Assembly: GCA_035516255.1 (NCBI GenBank)
Contig: DATJAL010000052.1
Span: forward strand, 1-64,000
Length of the DNA stretch: 64,000 bases
Direction of reading: 5' to 3'
Origin: Chitinivibrionales bacterium
GTDB taxonomy: Bacteria > Fibrobacterota > Chitinivibrionia > Chitinivibrionales > FEN-1185
Made by a program: the position numbers and the translations under genes. This document shows positions 31,670-39,831 of the stretch, one piece after another; positions within the stretch are counted from its first letter, which is position 1, and each line of letters begins with the position of its first letter. The notes below the pieces were generated by a model, which worked only from the letters and a program-made list of their open reading frames with translations, had not been told where the DNA came from and did not search any database.

Positions 31670-31682
31670 CAGGGGAGAAACG

Positions 31683-32528
31683 GTGAAACGCTGGATAATG
31701 ACCGGTGCCCTGTGCGGATGCGCGATGCTGCTCTTCTGCGCCAACCCGCTCAAGGGAAAGCCGCCGTACTGGTACAACGGGTACGTGTACGGCACGCGCG
31801 CGGCCGGTTTTTTCGAGGAAGGCAAGCTCCAAAGCGCGCTCCTGTTCTACAAAAAGGCGCTCGCCCAGGCGCAGAGCCACGACATTCCCGAGCAGGCGGC
31901 CCTGTACCGCTTCAACCTGGGACGCTGCCTCATGGAGCTTGACTCGTGCGACAGCGCGGCCGCCTGCTTCGCGGCCGCGCACCGTGAATTCGCGCTTGCG
32001 GGAAAGCAGAACGAGGCGCGCCAGGCCGCCGGGTTCGCGGCGCTTTCGCATGCCGCCGCCGGCCGCAGCGACAGCGCGCTTGCGTGGTACAAGATCGGCG
32101 CCATCACGCCGGAAAAAACCGCGGACAAATCCTTCTGGCTCATGGTGCACGGCAGGCTCGCGTGGCTGCGCGACCACACCAGGGAGGCGCTCGCGTACCT
32201 CGACGAGGCGTATGACCTTTACAAAAAGCAAAAGGCCTGGCACGGCGCGGCCGACGCGTGCCTCCGCCGCGCGGTCGTGTACCACTACTTCGGCGATTAT
32301 GACGAAGCCGCGAAGCTGCTTGACGAGGCGCTTGCACTCGGCGACAAGACGCAGCTGCGCTTTGACCGCTGGCGCATCCTGCTTGCCGCGAGCGTGGTGA
32401 GCACCTGCAAAAAGGACGTGGAAAAAGCTCAATGGTTCTATGAACGGGCGGAAAAGTGCATCGTTGAAGGAAAAAAGGTCCCGCAAAAGGAAATGGTTTT
32501 GTCATGTATGAAAGAGATTCCCTGGTAA
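31683..32528 (+). CDS. TPR-containing exported protein of the mla operon
   Basis: 281 residues beginning with a signal sequence and a Cys at residue 19 (MLLFCANPL) that might be lipidated, although Phe before the Cys is unusual for a lipobox. The rest is a string of helical pairs of TPR character: AGFFEEGKLQSALLFYKKAL, YRFNLGRCLMELDSCDSAAA, HGRLAWLRDHTREALAYLDE and YHYFGDYDEAAKLLDEALAL. It starts 13 bases after mlaD, so it is almost surely co-expressed with the lipid transporter. Its role may be scaffolding of the complex; that is an inference from position only. Confidence 0.75.
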   Translation: MKRWIMTGALCGCAMLLFCANPLKGKPPYWYNGYVYGTRAAGFFEEGKLQSALLFYKKALAQAQSHDIPEQAALYRFNLGRCLMELDSCDSAAACFAAAHREFALAGKQNEARQAAGFAALSHAAAGRSDSALAWYKIGAITPEKTADKSFWLMVHGRLAWLRDHTREALAYLDEAYDLYKKQKAWHGAADACLRRAVVYHYFGDYDEAAKLLDEALALGDKTQLRFDRWRILLAASVVSTCKKDVEKAQWFYERAEKCIVEGKKVPQKEMVLSCMKEIPW

Positions 32529-32610
32529 CTATTGATTTGTAGATGTGCTGCTTGATGATTTTCTTCATATTTTTTTTCCTTGAATTATCAATCCATCCAC
32601 CCTGTAAAAG

Positions 32611-32639
32611 TTGACAAACATTCCAATTGGCCTTATATT
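32611..32639 (+). promoter_or_regulatory. Sigma70-type promoter of the beta-propeller-like protein gene
   Basis: Perfect TTGACA (32611-32616), 17-base spacer, TATATT (32634-32639); it lies 48 bases before the start codon at 32687. One of the best promoters in the window. Confidence 0.75.
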
Positions 32640-32686
32640 TTCAAGTGAAACTCACCTCTTGGATTAATGGTTGATCGGATGGCAAC

Positions 32687-34156
32687 GTGAAAGCTCGATC
32701 ATGCTTGAATTTTGGATTTCTGATAAAGAAAGGGTCGATTTCCTTGGCTTTGTTGATCTGCTGCTGCTTCCTGCACAATACTCACGCCCAAATAAACGCG
32801 CGTATCGTCCCGTCGGCGCAGCAGGTGCGGGATTTTGCCGGGTCGAGCCAGGTGAAGCTTGTGTTTGTCAATGGCCTTGACTCCGCGGCCTGGTATGTGT
32901 ATTATGTCGATTTTTCCGAGTCCGCGCCGGTCTTCCACAAGATCGCCGCAACCCAGGGCGCCTGGAACACGAGCATTTCGCCTGACGGAAACTATGTTGC
33001 ATATTCGACGGGCGCCGAGGGAACCCCGGCGGTCTCAGCCTGGGTGTGCCGGCTCGCCGAAAACGCGACGCCGGTTCTTGTCACGCAGGGGCGCGCGCAC
33101 GAGCCGCGGTTTGTCAAGGACACCGCGGCGCGCCAGGTGATATACCAAACCACGTGGCAGACGGGCGACTGGAACGGCCTCGGCCAGACCATGATAAGGG
33201 GCATTACGGGTTCTGGGCCCTCGCCACGGGACTCGGTACTGTACGCCGCGGGCAGTTTTCACTGCGGCCTGTCAGTTGATAAAAGATATCTTGCCACCAC
33301 GATGTTCGAGCCGAATCCCAGAATGGCCGACCTGGCCACCGGCGCCGTGTACACCCTTCATTCCCTGTTGTGCAAAAACAAAACAACGCAGGCGGACACC
33401 GTCATCAATCCGCAGGCCTGCAACGGTTCCGTTTCGTCAAGCGGCATTTTCACCAATGTGATGCTGTACATGGATTTCGGGATTCCCTCGCAATACACGC
33501 ACCAGGTTCTCGGCTCATGGGGATTTCACCAGCGGATCTTTGCCGCCTCCACCGCAGGAGACATCATCCGGTGGTATGATTTTCCGGATTCGCTCCTGCC
33601 TGTCAATCATGACAATGTCACGTTCGGGGGATGGACGCATTCGGAATGGTCGGTCAACCATCCGTATTACGGCGTGGCATCCAATCTTGTCTCGCGGTAT
33701 TTCCAGAACGGCGGCAGCTATGAAACCACCGAACTGTGCGAAGATGTCTACGCGATCAACCTGAAGACCGCGACGTACCTCAAACTGGTGGAATCGACCG
33801 ACAATTCCCTGACGTCAACAACGCACCTGGAATGGCCGGGGCTGTGGATTCAATTGCCCGCGTCATTTACGGAAGACACGACGTGGCTGGCGAACCAGTC
33901 GGCGGTGAGACAGAATCGGGTGCATGGTTCAGGAATGAAGAGATCCGTTTGGATTTCCGGGCATACGGTATGGTCAAGGGAGCCAATTGCTGGAGTGGAG
34001 GGGTTTGATGTGGAGGGAAGGTTGATTTTTGGGAAGAAGTATGATGGTGGGGTTCACAGCATTAGACTAGAGGAAATTATGCCAGTAGGGATTTGTATAG
34101 TACAGATTGAAACAGAATCGAGGAGGCAGTTGCTTAAGTGTGTTGAGGCACGATAA
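32687..34156 (+). CDS. Secreted TolB-like beta-propeller protein with C-terminal sorting-like module
   Basis: 489 residues starting at a GTG (no in-frame ATG is available near the signal peptide). The signal sequence runs to about residue 35 (HAQ). The N-terminal half has repeats such as WNTSISPDGNYVAYSTGAEG, CGLSVDKRYLATTMFEP and SEWSVNHPYYGVASN; the 'SPDG' turns are typical of TolB/WD40-like propeller blades. The last 70 residues (GVEGFDVEGRLIFGKKYDGG, then GICIVQIETESRRQLLKCV) look like a Por-type sorting domain, which in other phyla directs secretion through the type IX system. Catalytic residues are not evident, so binding of a carbohydrate or protein is as likely as catalysis. Confidence 0.7.
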   Translation: MKARSCLNFGFLIKKGSISLALLICCCFLHNTHAQINARIVPSAQQVRDFAGSSQVKLVFVNGLDSAAWYVYYVDFSESAPVFHKIAATQGAWNTSISPDGNYVAYSTGAEGTPAVSAWVCRLAENATPVLVTQGRAHEPRFVKDTAARQVIYQTTWQTGDWNGLGQTMIRGITGSGPSPRDSVLYAAGSFHCGLSVDKRYLATTMFEPNPRMADLATGAVYTLHSLLCKNKTTQADTVINPQACNGSVSSSGIFTNVMLYMDFGIPSQYTHQVLGSWGFHQRIFAASTAGDIIRWYDFPDSLLPVNHDNVTFGGWTHSEWSVNHPYYGVASNLVSRYFQNGGSYETTELCEDVYAINLKTATYLKLVESTDNSLTSTTHLEWPGLWIQLPASFTEDTTWLANQSAVRQNRVHGSGMKRSVWISGHTVWSREPIAGVEGFDVEGRLIFGKKYDGGVHSIRLEEIMPVGICIVQIETESRRQLLKCVEAR

Positions 34157-34250
34157 AATTATTTCAGAATATAGCTGCATATAAACGGCTGTCAATTGAT
34201 GCCTGCGATAGTATATCATGTAAATGACAAAAAGCGCATTAACACTATTT

Positions 34251-35558
34251 CTACAACCCCCTAATCATCTCCTTCAACGCCCTCATCGACTTTCCCGCGG
34301 CCTCCCAGAAAAACAATCCATACGGTATCTGCACCGCGTTTTCGTACGCCTTTTCAAACGCGACTCCCTGGTGCCGCGACAGCGGCTTGTGGGAGGCGTC
34401 ATCGATGGCGATGTCGTCTTCGACCCGCAGCAGGGTGTCTTCGGTTTCGTCGCGCGCGAACGAGGACACCTGGCTGGTCATGGAGATGTACAGGTCGGTC
34501 TTGCCGCCCGGCACGGCCGGGGTGAGGAAGCACGAGTCGTGGAGGTATTTGTTGACATAGGTGTCGCCCGCGAAGTCTTTCGGGATGGAAACGACGCTCA
34601 CCGCGTTGGCCCTGTACGAGAGCTCGTAAGTGGCGGGGATGATGTTGAACATGAGCTGCTGGTCGGGCAGGTTGATGCCGAGGTCGCGCGCGTCAAACGG
34701 CGTGACGCCGGGGATGCCGGCCGCGAAGTCGGGCTTGAGCATGAGCGAGGAGCCCTTGGCCACGTAGGGGATCCTGAAGTCCCTGAATTCCACCGAGCCG
34801 TCGGGACCGGTCACGCCGCCGCACACTTTCTTGCCGCCGGGCAGCACGCCCACGATGGTTATGGCGGGCAGGGGCGTGGTGTCGATGAACGCCTGTACCT
34901 TGAGCGGCGCTGCGAGCACGGTGCCCGGTTTCCCGGTGATGATGTACTCCTCGGACCGCAGCGAGAACTTGTTGAAGTACGCCTGCATCACGGCTCGCGC
35001 GTCGTCAAGCAGGGTCGAGCGGGGGGTCGATTCGTCGGTGGAAACGCCGCCGATGGGCGATCCCATGCGGCCCAGCGTGTAATAGATGGCAAGGATCCCC
35101 AGGTTATACATGCGGGAATATGCCTTCTCTTCCAGCGCCGACTTCATGAGCGTGTAGAACCGCAGCGAGATGGCATAGTACTTGGTGTTGGATTCCTCGA
35201 GCATCCTCTTGACCTCGTCGCCCGGCACCGTGAAGGACAGCGTGACGTCGCGGCCGGCGAGCGACTGCGCGCTTTTTGCCCTTCCGAGACAAGAATCGGC
35301 GAAGGTGTTGAAATGGAAGCGCTGGATGGCGTTTGCGGTGTCCACGCTCACGTCGGCCTCTTCTGCCATCCATTGCCATAAGTCAATCTTAAAGGCGGTG
35401 ACGGCCGCGCTGCGCAGCTGGTCGGCGACGTCCTTGGTGAGGGGCTTCTTGAGCTTGATGGTGGTTGCGCCGGTAACGGGGCGCGGCCCGCTTGAAGGCT
35501 GTGCGAAAAGCGCTGCCGCGAAAACCAGGATGATCAATACAAGACTTTTCCGTCGCAT
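34251..35558 (-). CDS. Secreted hypothetical protein (LPP20-like region)
   Basis: From the ATG at 35558, with a strong AGGAGAGG site, the protein has a 19-residue signal peptide ending ALFAQ and about 415 mature residues. The N-terminal half is alpha/beta with many repeats of charged helix (DVADQLRSAAVTAFKIDLWQ), somewhat like LPP20 lipoprotein domains. The middle includes DTTPLPAITIVGVLPGGKKV, strand-rich, and the end has VAFEKAYENAVQIPYGLFFW. I do not recognise the family with confidence. It is transcribed leftward between two secreted or envelope-related genes; its upstream neighbour is glmM, 110 bases away. Confidence 0.6.
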   Translation of the reverse strand: MRRKSLVLIILVFAAALFAQPSSGPRPVTGATTIKLKKPLTKDVADQLRSAAVTAFKIDLWQWMAEEADVSVDTANAIQRFHFNTFADSCLGRAKSAQSLAGRDVTLSFTVPGDEVKRMLEESNTKYYAISLRFYTLMKSALEEKAYSRMYNLGILAIYYTLGRMGSPIGGVSTDESTPRSTLLDDARAVMQAYFNKFSLRSEEYIITGKPGTVLAAPLKVQAFIDTTPLPAITIVGVLPGGKKVCGGVTGPDGSVEFRDFRIPYVAKGSSLMLKPDFAAGIPGVTPFDARDLGINLPDQQLMFNIIPATYELSYRANAVSVVSIPKDFAGDTYVNKYLHDSCFLTPAVPGGKTDLYISMTSQVSSFARDETEDTLLRVEDDIAIDDASHKPLSRHQGVAFEKAYENAVQIPYGLFFWEAAGKSMRALKEMIRGL

Positions 35559-35667
35559 CAGTCCTCTCCTTGGGCCGCGAAACCTTATTTTACCGTTTAA
35601 CCGGCGTGTTGGCAACCCCTAAAGATACATCCGCCACTTTTTTAGCGGCAAGGGTTGACGGGGACGT

Positions 35668-37008
35668 TCAGCGCGGGATTTTTTCCATCATCATCCGGGC
35701 AAGCGCGCGGGCCTGCTGCTCGGTGGGTGCCTCGGCAATGCAGCGGACAATGGGCTCGGTGTTCGACGGCCTCACATGCACCCAACCGTTACTGCGGATG
35801 ATCTTGAGTCCGTCCTGCGTGTCAATGGTTTCGTTTGCGAACCGGCCCGCGAGCGCGGCGATGACGTCGCCGGGGTTGCTGCCGCAGGGGATCTTTTCCT
35901 TGACAATGGAATAACTGGGCCAGCGCGCCGCGAGCGCGGTCACCGGTTTTTTACGCTTTGCCATGAGTTCGAGGATGAGCGCCATGGCGGTCAGGCCGTC
36001 GCGCACCGTGGAAACCGCGGGATAAATCACGCCGCCGTTGCCTTCGCCGCCGATTGCGCAGCCGTTTGCCGCCATTGCCTCGACCACGTTCGCCTCGCCG
36101 ATTTTCGTGCGGAAAACCCGAACGCCGAATTCCCTGGCAACGTCATCGACCATCATTGAGGTCGAAAGGTTGGTTGCCACGTCGGATTTTTTCTTGGAAA
36201 GAACGTTTTCGAGCGCAAGCACGAGCGTGAGCTCTTCGGTAAGGGGCTGTCCGGCCTCGCCCATGAGCGCGAGCCGGTCCGCGTCCGGGTCGAACGCGAA
36301 ACCGCACCACAGGCCGTTTGTTGAGGCGAGCAGGCGCGAAAGGTCCTGGAGGTGCTCGGGCCGGGGCTCCGGATTATGCGCGAAATCGCCGTCGAGCTTG
36401 TTGTGCACGCCCACCCAATCCACGCCGAGCCGCTCGAGCAGCTGGGGGAACATCGCGCCCGCCGCTCCGTTGATGGAGTCAACGGCCACCGTGATGCGCG
36501 CCTTGCGGATTGCCTTTGTGTCAATCGCGCCGAGGATGCGCTCGAGGTGCGGACGTATCGCGTCTTTTTTCTGCGGCAGGGTGCCGGGTGCGGTGATCGC
36601 GGCGTCGGCTCCCTGGAGCGCGAAGGCGCGATAGACCTCGTCGCATTCCTTTCCTGTAAAGAGCCTTCCGCCGGCGTGGACCATTTTGTACCCGTTGTAG
36701 GGGAGCGGGTTGTGGCTCGCGGTGATCATGACGCCCGACGAGGCGCGGAAATGGTCAACGGCAACGCACGCGGTGGGCGTGGGCGCTATGCCGATGTCAA
36801 CGGCAATGCCGCCGCCGGCGGCGATGCCGTCGTAGATCGCGGCGGCAAGCATGGGGCCTGTCGGACGCGTATCGCGCGACACGACAACATCGCCGCCGCC
36901 GGCAAGCCGCGTCTGGATGCGCGCGATGGTGTAAACCAGGTGCGGCGTCAGCGTTTCGCCGATAATGCCGCGTATGCCCGACACGCTCATGATGGGAAGG
37001 CTTGGCAC
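35668..37008 (-). CDS. glmM: Phosphoglucosamine/phosphomannomutase (alpha-D-phosphohexomutase superfamily)
   Basis: Makes glucosamine-1-phosphate for UDP-GlcNAc, the first committed precursor of peptidoglycan, or converts mannose phosphates; sequence alone does not decide. The phosphoserine loop is TASHNPLPYNGYK, the Mg2+ site is FDPDADRLAL and the sugar loop is GGEGNGGVIYP, a form common in archaeal-type GlmM enzymes rather than the classic GGEQSGH. The phosphate-binding end is RPSNTEPIVR. Length 446 is normal. A GTG at 37008 with an AGGAG site is the start. It stands close to, but divergent from, the coiled-coil gene and the dcw cluster beyond. Confidence 0.88.
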   Translation of the reverse strand: MPSLPIMSVSGIRGIIGETLTPHLVYTIARIQTRLAGGGDVVVSRDTRPTGPMLAAAIYDGIAAGGGIAVDIGIAPTPTACVAVDHFRASSGVMITASHNPLPYNGYKMVHAGGRLFTGKECDEVYRAFALQGADAAITAPGTLPQKKDAIRPHLERILGAIDTKAIRKARITVAVDSINGAAGAMFPQLLERLGVDWVGVHNKLDGDFAHNPEPRPEHLQDLSRLLASTNGLWCGFAFDPDADRLALMGEAGQPLTEELTLVLALENVLSKKKSDVATNLSTSMMVDDVAREFGVRVFRTKIGEANVVEAMAANGCAIGGEGNGGVIYPAVSTVRDGLTAMALILELMAKRKKPVTALAARWPSYSIVKEKIPCGSNPGDVIAALAGRFANETIDTQDGLKIIRSNGWVHVRPSNTEPIVRCIAEAPTEQQARALARMMMEKIPR

Positions 37009-37185
37009 GGCTATTTTCTCCTGGCAATAAAATTAAATCATTTCACGCCCGTGTTTTTGAAATCATTGCCGGTACCTTTCCTTGACGGCGTTAAAAAAAG
37101 ATTCCTATGATTCCATCTTTTTTTTATAAACGCAGTATATTATAATTAATCCGAAAAGCAATCCATTCTGAAGCGCTGCAAATCT

Positions 37186-37755
37186 ATGCCCATCGAACTG
37201 CTTTACATCATCCCGATTTTGGCCATTGTCGCGCTCGGATTTTTAGTTATCATGAATGCGCAAAAGCGCTCCATGGGCGCGCAACAGCCAGGTGTTCCGG
37301 CCGCTGCGCCGTGGGGAAAGCTTCCGGGCGACACCAAATTCCTCGCGGCCCAGAAATCCACCGAAGAACGGCTCAACGAGTACGAGCAGACCATTGCGCA
37401 GATTAACAAATCGCTTTCAAACCAGCACCTGGTGATAGAGAAAATCCAGGAGGAAAACGTCACCAACAACGACCAGATAGAAAAACTGCAGACAAAGCTG
37501 CGCGAACTGCACAAGGAATACGACATCGTCATCAGCGAGAATTATTCGCTGCGCGCAAAGGTAAAGAGCCTCCAGAAGAAACTCGAGACCGCTCCTGCGC
37601 TCCCTGGCATGGCCGATGCCGCGGCGGAAGCTGTTCCGTCCTCGCAGGCGGCGTCGGGCAAGGAGCATGTCGAGATGAACATGAATCTCTACGAAGATAC
37701 GCGCCTCTTCAATTCCGATGACGGCAGCGAAATTGAAATTTCCGATCTCAAGTAA
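37186..37755 (+). CDS. Single-pass membrane coiled-coil protein, hypothetical
   Basis: 189 residues. An N-terminal transmembrane helix (IELLYIIPILAIVALGFLVI) is followed by a long coiled coil rich in Glu, Lys, Gln and Leu heptads (EERLNEYEQTIAQINKSLSN, IEKLQTKLRELHKEYDIVIS, SLRAKVKSLQKKLE). The tail is acidic. The layout with one membrane anchor and a cytoplasmic coiled coil recalls division or envelope scaffold proteins, and it lies just upstream of the dcw cluster, but I cannot name it. An AT-rich stretch with TATAAT at 37141-37146 may supply its promoter. The -35 box is weak. Confidence 0.65.
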   Translation: MPIELLYIIPILAIVALGFLVIMNAQKRSMGAQQPGVPAAAPWGKLPGDTKFLAAQKSTEERLNEYEQTIAQINKSLSNQHLVIEKIQEENVTNNDQIEKLQTKLRELHKEYDIVISENYSLRAKVKSLQKKLETAPALPGMADAAAEAVPSSQAASGKEHVEMNMNLYEDTRLFNSDDGSEIEISDLK

Positions 37756-37951
37756 TCCCTCTTCTTTCCGTCCCAACATCTTTTAACGCAGCTTTAGCAC
37801 CGTTTTTTCCGCATTTTCCGCAAGTTCATAAAAGACAATATATTGTGCTTGTAACTATGAAATTACGCAATATATTGTGGTTTTTCATCTCACAGGCGCT
37901 TTTTTGTCTTTTAAAGGAAAAAAATATCGGAGCAAAATAATTAAAAAAAAC
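37756..37951. other. AT-rich region upstream of the dcw promoter
   Basis: About 195 bases, falling from average to very AT-rich composition, ending in a run of A (37943-37950). A direct repeat of ACAATATATTG/GCAATATATTG (around 37835-37844 and 37868-37877) is visible. The first part may hold a 3' end for the coiled-coil gene, but no clear hairpin is seen. Confidence 0.35.
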
Positions 37952-37980
37952 TTGACATCCTTTCCTCTATTTAGTATTCT
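37952..37980 (+). promoter_or_regulatory. Sigma70-type promoter of the dcw cluster
   Basis: Perfect TTGACA (37952-37957), a 17-base spacer and TATTCT (37975-37980), about 44 bases before the mraZ ATG at 38024, after an A-rich run that may act as an UP element. Confidence 0.8.
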
Positions 37981-38020
37981 AAAGGGAGATAAAGGTAAAA
38001 TTAGGGAAATTTAGGGAAAC
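37981..38020 (+). promoter_or_regulatory. Four tandem 10-bp repeats, probable MraZ operator
   Basis: Successive decamers AAAGGGAGAT, AAAGGTAAAA, TTAGGGAAAT and TTAGGGAAAC follow the -10 box directly and stop three bases before the mraZ start codon. MraZ is known to bind short G-rich direct repeats of one helical turn upstream of its own gene. Here they cover the transcription start and the ribosome binding site. Identification as the operator is an inference from position and period. Confidence 0.7.
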
Positions 38021-38023
38021 ACC

Positions 38024-38479
38024 ATGCGTTTTAGAGGTACCTTCGAAGCCAGCGTTGACAATCAGGGACGCGTGAGCATCCCCGTCAAATTCCGCAATGC
38101 TCTGGAGGCGCAGGCCAAGAAAACGTTCGTGATCTGCCGCGCGCCCGGCGGGTGCCTTCGCGCGTACGCGCAAAACATGTGGAACAAATACGAAGACGAG
38201 ATATCCGCATGGCCGCAGACGCCGGCAACCGTGCTCCTCAAAACCACGCTCTATCGCACCCTGCAGGAATCATCGCTTGACCCGCAGGGAAGAATTGCGT
38301 TAAGCCCTTCGCAGATGGCGATGGTGGGCATCGGGAGAAACGTCACCCTTATCGGCCAGCTCGGCTTTATCGAAATCTGGGACACCGCCCGTCTCAATAA
38401 ATACGTCGGGGACCAGAAGGATTTTGACAAGGTGTTCTTCAAATCCGTTGACGCCGCGGCGAGGAATGTTGGACGCTAA
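38024..38479 (+). CDS. mraZ: Transcriptional regulator MraZ
   Basis: First gene of the dcw cluster; in other bacteria it represses its own operon by binding tandem repeats. The 151-residue sequence opens with FRGTFEASVDNQGRVSIPVK, the first SpoVT/AbrB-like half, and has YRTLQESSLDPQGRIALSPS in the second half, with the D-x-Q/P-G-R motif twice. QLGFIEIWDTARLNKY ends the second module. The start codon follows the 10-bp repeats at 37981-38020. It overlaps rsmH by 14 bases. Confidence 0.95.
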   Translation: MRFRGTFEASVDNQGRVSIPVKFRNALEAQAKKTFVICRAPGGCLRAYAQNMWNKYEDEISAWPQTPATVLLKTTLYRTLQESSLDPQGRIALSPSQMAMVGIGRNVTLIGQLGFIEIWDTARLNKYVGDQKDFDKVFFKSVDAAARNVGR

Positions 38480-39407
38480 CGAAGTCTACCATGTTCCCGT
38501 GCTCCTCAAAGAGAGCGTGGAAGCGCTTGCGGTGAAACCGGAGGGGACCTATCTCGACGCGACGGTGGGAGGCGGCGGGCACTTCAGGGAAATACTTTCG
38601 CGTCTCGACAAAAGGGGAACCGCCATTGGAATCGACAGAGACCCCGACGCAATTGAATGGTGCCGCGCCGCCACGGGCGGGAACGCGGCGACCGTCATCC
38701 TCGAGCAATGCGCGTTTTCACGGTTCGGCACAGTTCTTGACAAACACGACATCGGCGCCCTTGACGGGCTGCTGCTCGACCTCGGCGTTTCGTCCCGCCA
38801 GATCGATGCGGCCAACCGGGGGTTTTCGTACATGAAGGATGCCGCGCTCGACATGCGGATGGACCCTTCGGCGGACATGACCGCGGCAAGGTATTGCGCG
38901 CAGGCGAGCGAGCATGAACTCGCAAACGCCCTTGCGACCTACGGGGAAATAACGAACCCGACGCGCATGGCCGCCGCCATCAAGAAATGCCAGGCGACGC
39001 GCCCGCTGCGCACCTCCGCCGACCTGGTGGGGTGCCTTAAACGGGAATACGGCCCCGCACTCGCCGTGAAGGTGATCGCGAAGGTGTTCCAGGCGCTCAG
39101 AATAGCCGTGAACGGCGAGCTTTCCGAGCTTGCGGCCTGCCTGGACGCGGCGTTGTCGTATGTAAAGAAGGGCGGCAGGATCGTGGTCATTTCCTATCAT
39201 TCGCTCGAGGACAGGATCGTGAAGAATTTTTTCCGGGACAATGAGCAGGCCTGCACCTGCCCTTCGGTTTTTGAACGCTGCCGGTGCGGAAAAAAAATAA
39301 TGGTTAAGCGCCTAAACAAAAAAGTGATCCGGCCCTCGGAAGACGAAGTGAGAAAAAATCCCCGCGCAAGAAGCGCGCGGCTGCGCGCGGCCGAGAAGGT
39401 CGCTTAG
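38466..39407 (+). CDS. rsmH: 16S rRNA (cytosine1402-N4)-methyltransferase
   Basis: Also called MraW. It methylates the exocyclic N4 of C1402 in 16S rRNA. I set the start at the ATG at 38466, inside the end of mraZ, because YHVPVLLKESVEAL is the normal N-terminus of the family and a GCGAGG site overlaps. The SAM loop is LDATVGGGGHFREIL, followed by IGIDRDPDAI. DGLLLDLGVSSRQID and the C-terminal VISYHSLEDRIVKNFFRD are strong family marks. The position second in the cluster is the usual one. Confidence 0.95.
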   Translation: MLDANEVYHVPVLLKESVEALAVKPEGTYLDATVGGGGHFREILSRLDKRGTAIGIDRDPDAIEWCRAATGGNAATVILEQCAFSRFGTVLDKHDIGALDGLLLDLGVSSRQIDAANRGFSYMKDAALDMRMDPSADMTAARYCAQASEHELANALATYGEITNPTRMAAAIKKCQATRPLRTSADLVGCLKREYGPALAVKVIAKVFQALRIAVNGELSELAACLDAALSYVKKGGRIVVISYHSLEDRIVKNFFRDNEQACTCPSVFERCRCGKKIMVKRLNKKVIRPSEDEVRKNPRARSARLRAAEKVA

Positions 39408-39423
39408 AACACGGAAGCATCGC

Positions 39424-39831
39424 ATGCAACAGAAAACAAAATTAAAAACATCCCAGGGGCAGACGCATGCTCCGGTGCTCAAGCTCCGCCAGCTCATCGC
39501 GGGAACCGTATGCGTCGCGTTCCTCATCATCTGGCCGCTGTTCATGGTGTCGAAGCAGATATTCATCACCGATCTTTCCATGCGGGAAAGCGCGCTGGCC
39601 GACAGCCTCTCTGCAGCGGGCAAGGAGCTTGCCGCGCTTCGGCTCTATAACGAAAAGCTGTCGAGCACCGCGCGCATCGAGGCGATCACGCGGGAGCACC
39701 GCGGCCTTGAATATCCCGCGGCGGCGCAAATCGTCGTGATACGCGAAACCAGGAACTGCGCGGCAAACGGAAAAAAAGGAACGGGCTTTTTCACCTTCAT
39801 CAAAATGCCGTTTTTCAGGGGGAGAGGATAA
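39424..39831 (+). CDS. ftsL: FtsL-like cell-division membrane protein
   Basis: A 135-residue bitopic protein with a short cytoplasmic segment, one membrane helix (LIAGTVCVAFLIIWPLFMV) and a periplasmic coiled coil (MRESALADSLSAAGKELAAL). In E. coli FtsL joins FtsB and FtsQ to control FtsI and FtsW. Sequence similarity is always weak in this family, so the name rests on size, topology and position between rsmH and ftsI. The C-terminal part with CAANGKKGTGFFTF is less usual. The stop and the ftsI ATG share one base. Confidence 0.8.
   Translation: MQQKTKLKTSQGQTHAPVLKLRQLIAGTVCVAFLIIWPLFMVSKQIFITDLSMRESALADSLSAAGKELAALRLYNEKLSSTARIEAITREHRGLEYPAAAQIVVIRETRNCAANGKKGTGFFTFIKMPFFRGRG

Noticed and set aside
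34224-35381. 385-codon open frame on the + strand opposite the secreted protein gene at 34.3-35.6 kb
   Set aside because: Antisense to a frame with a signal peptide and strong ribosome site; its own translation is low-complexity and Arg/His/Gly-rich.
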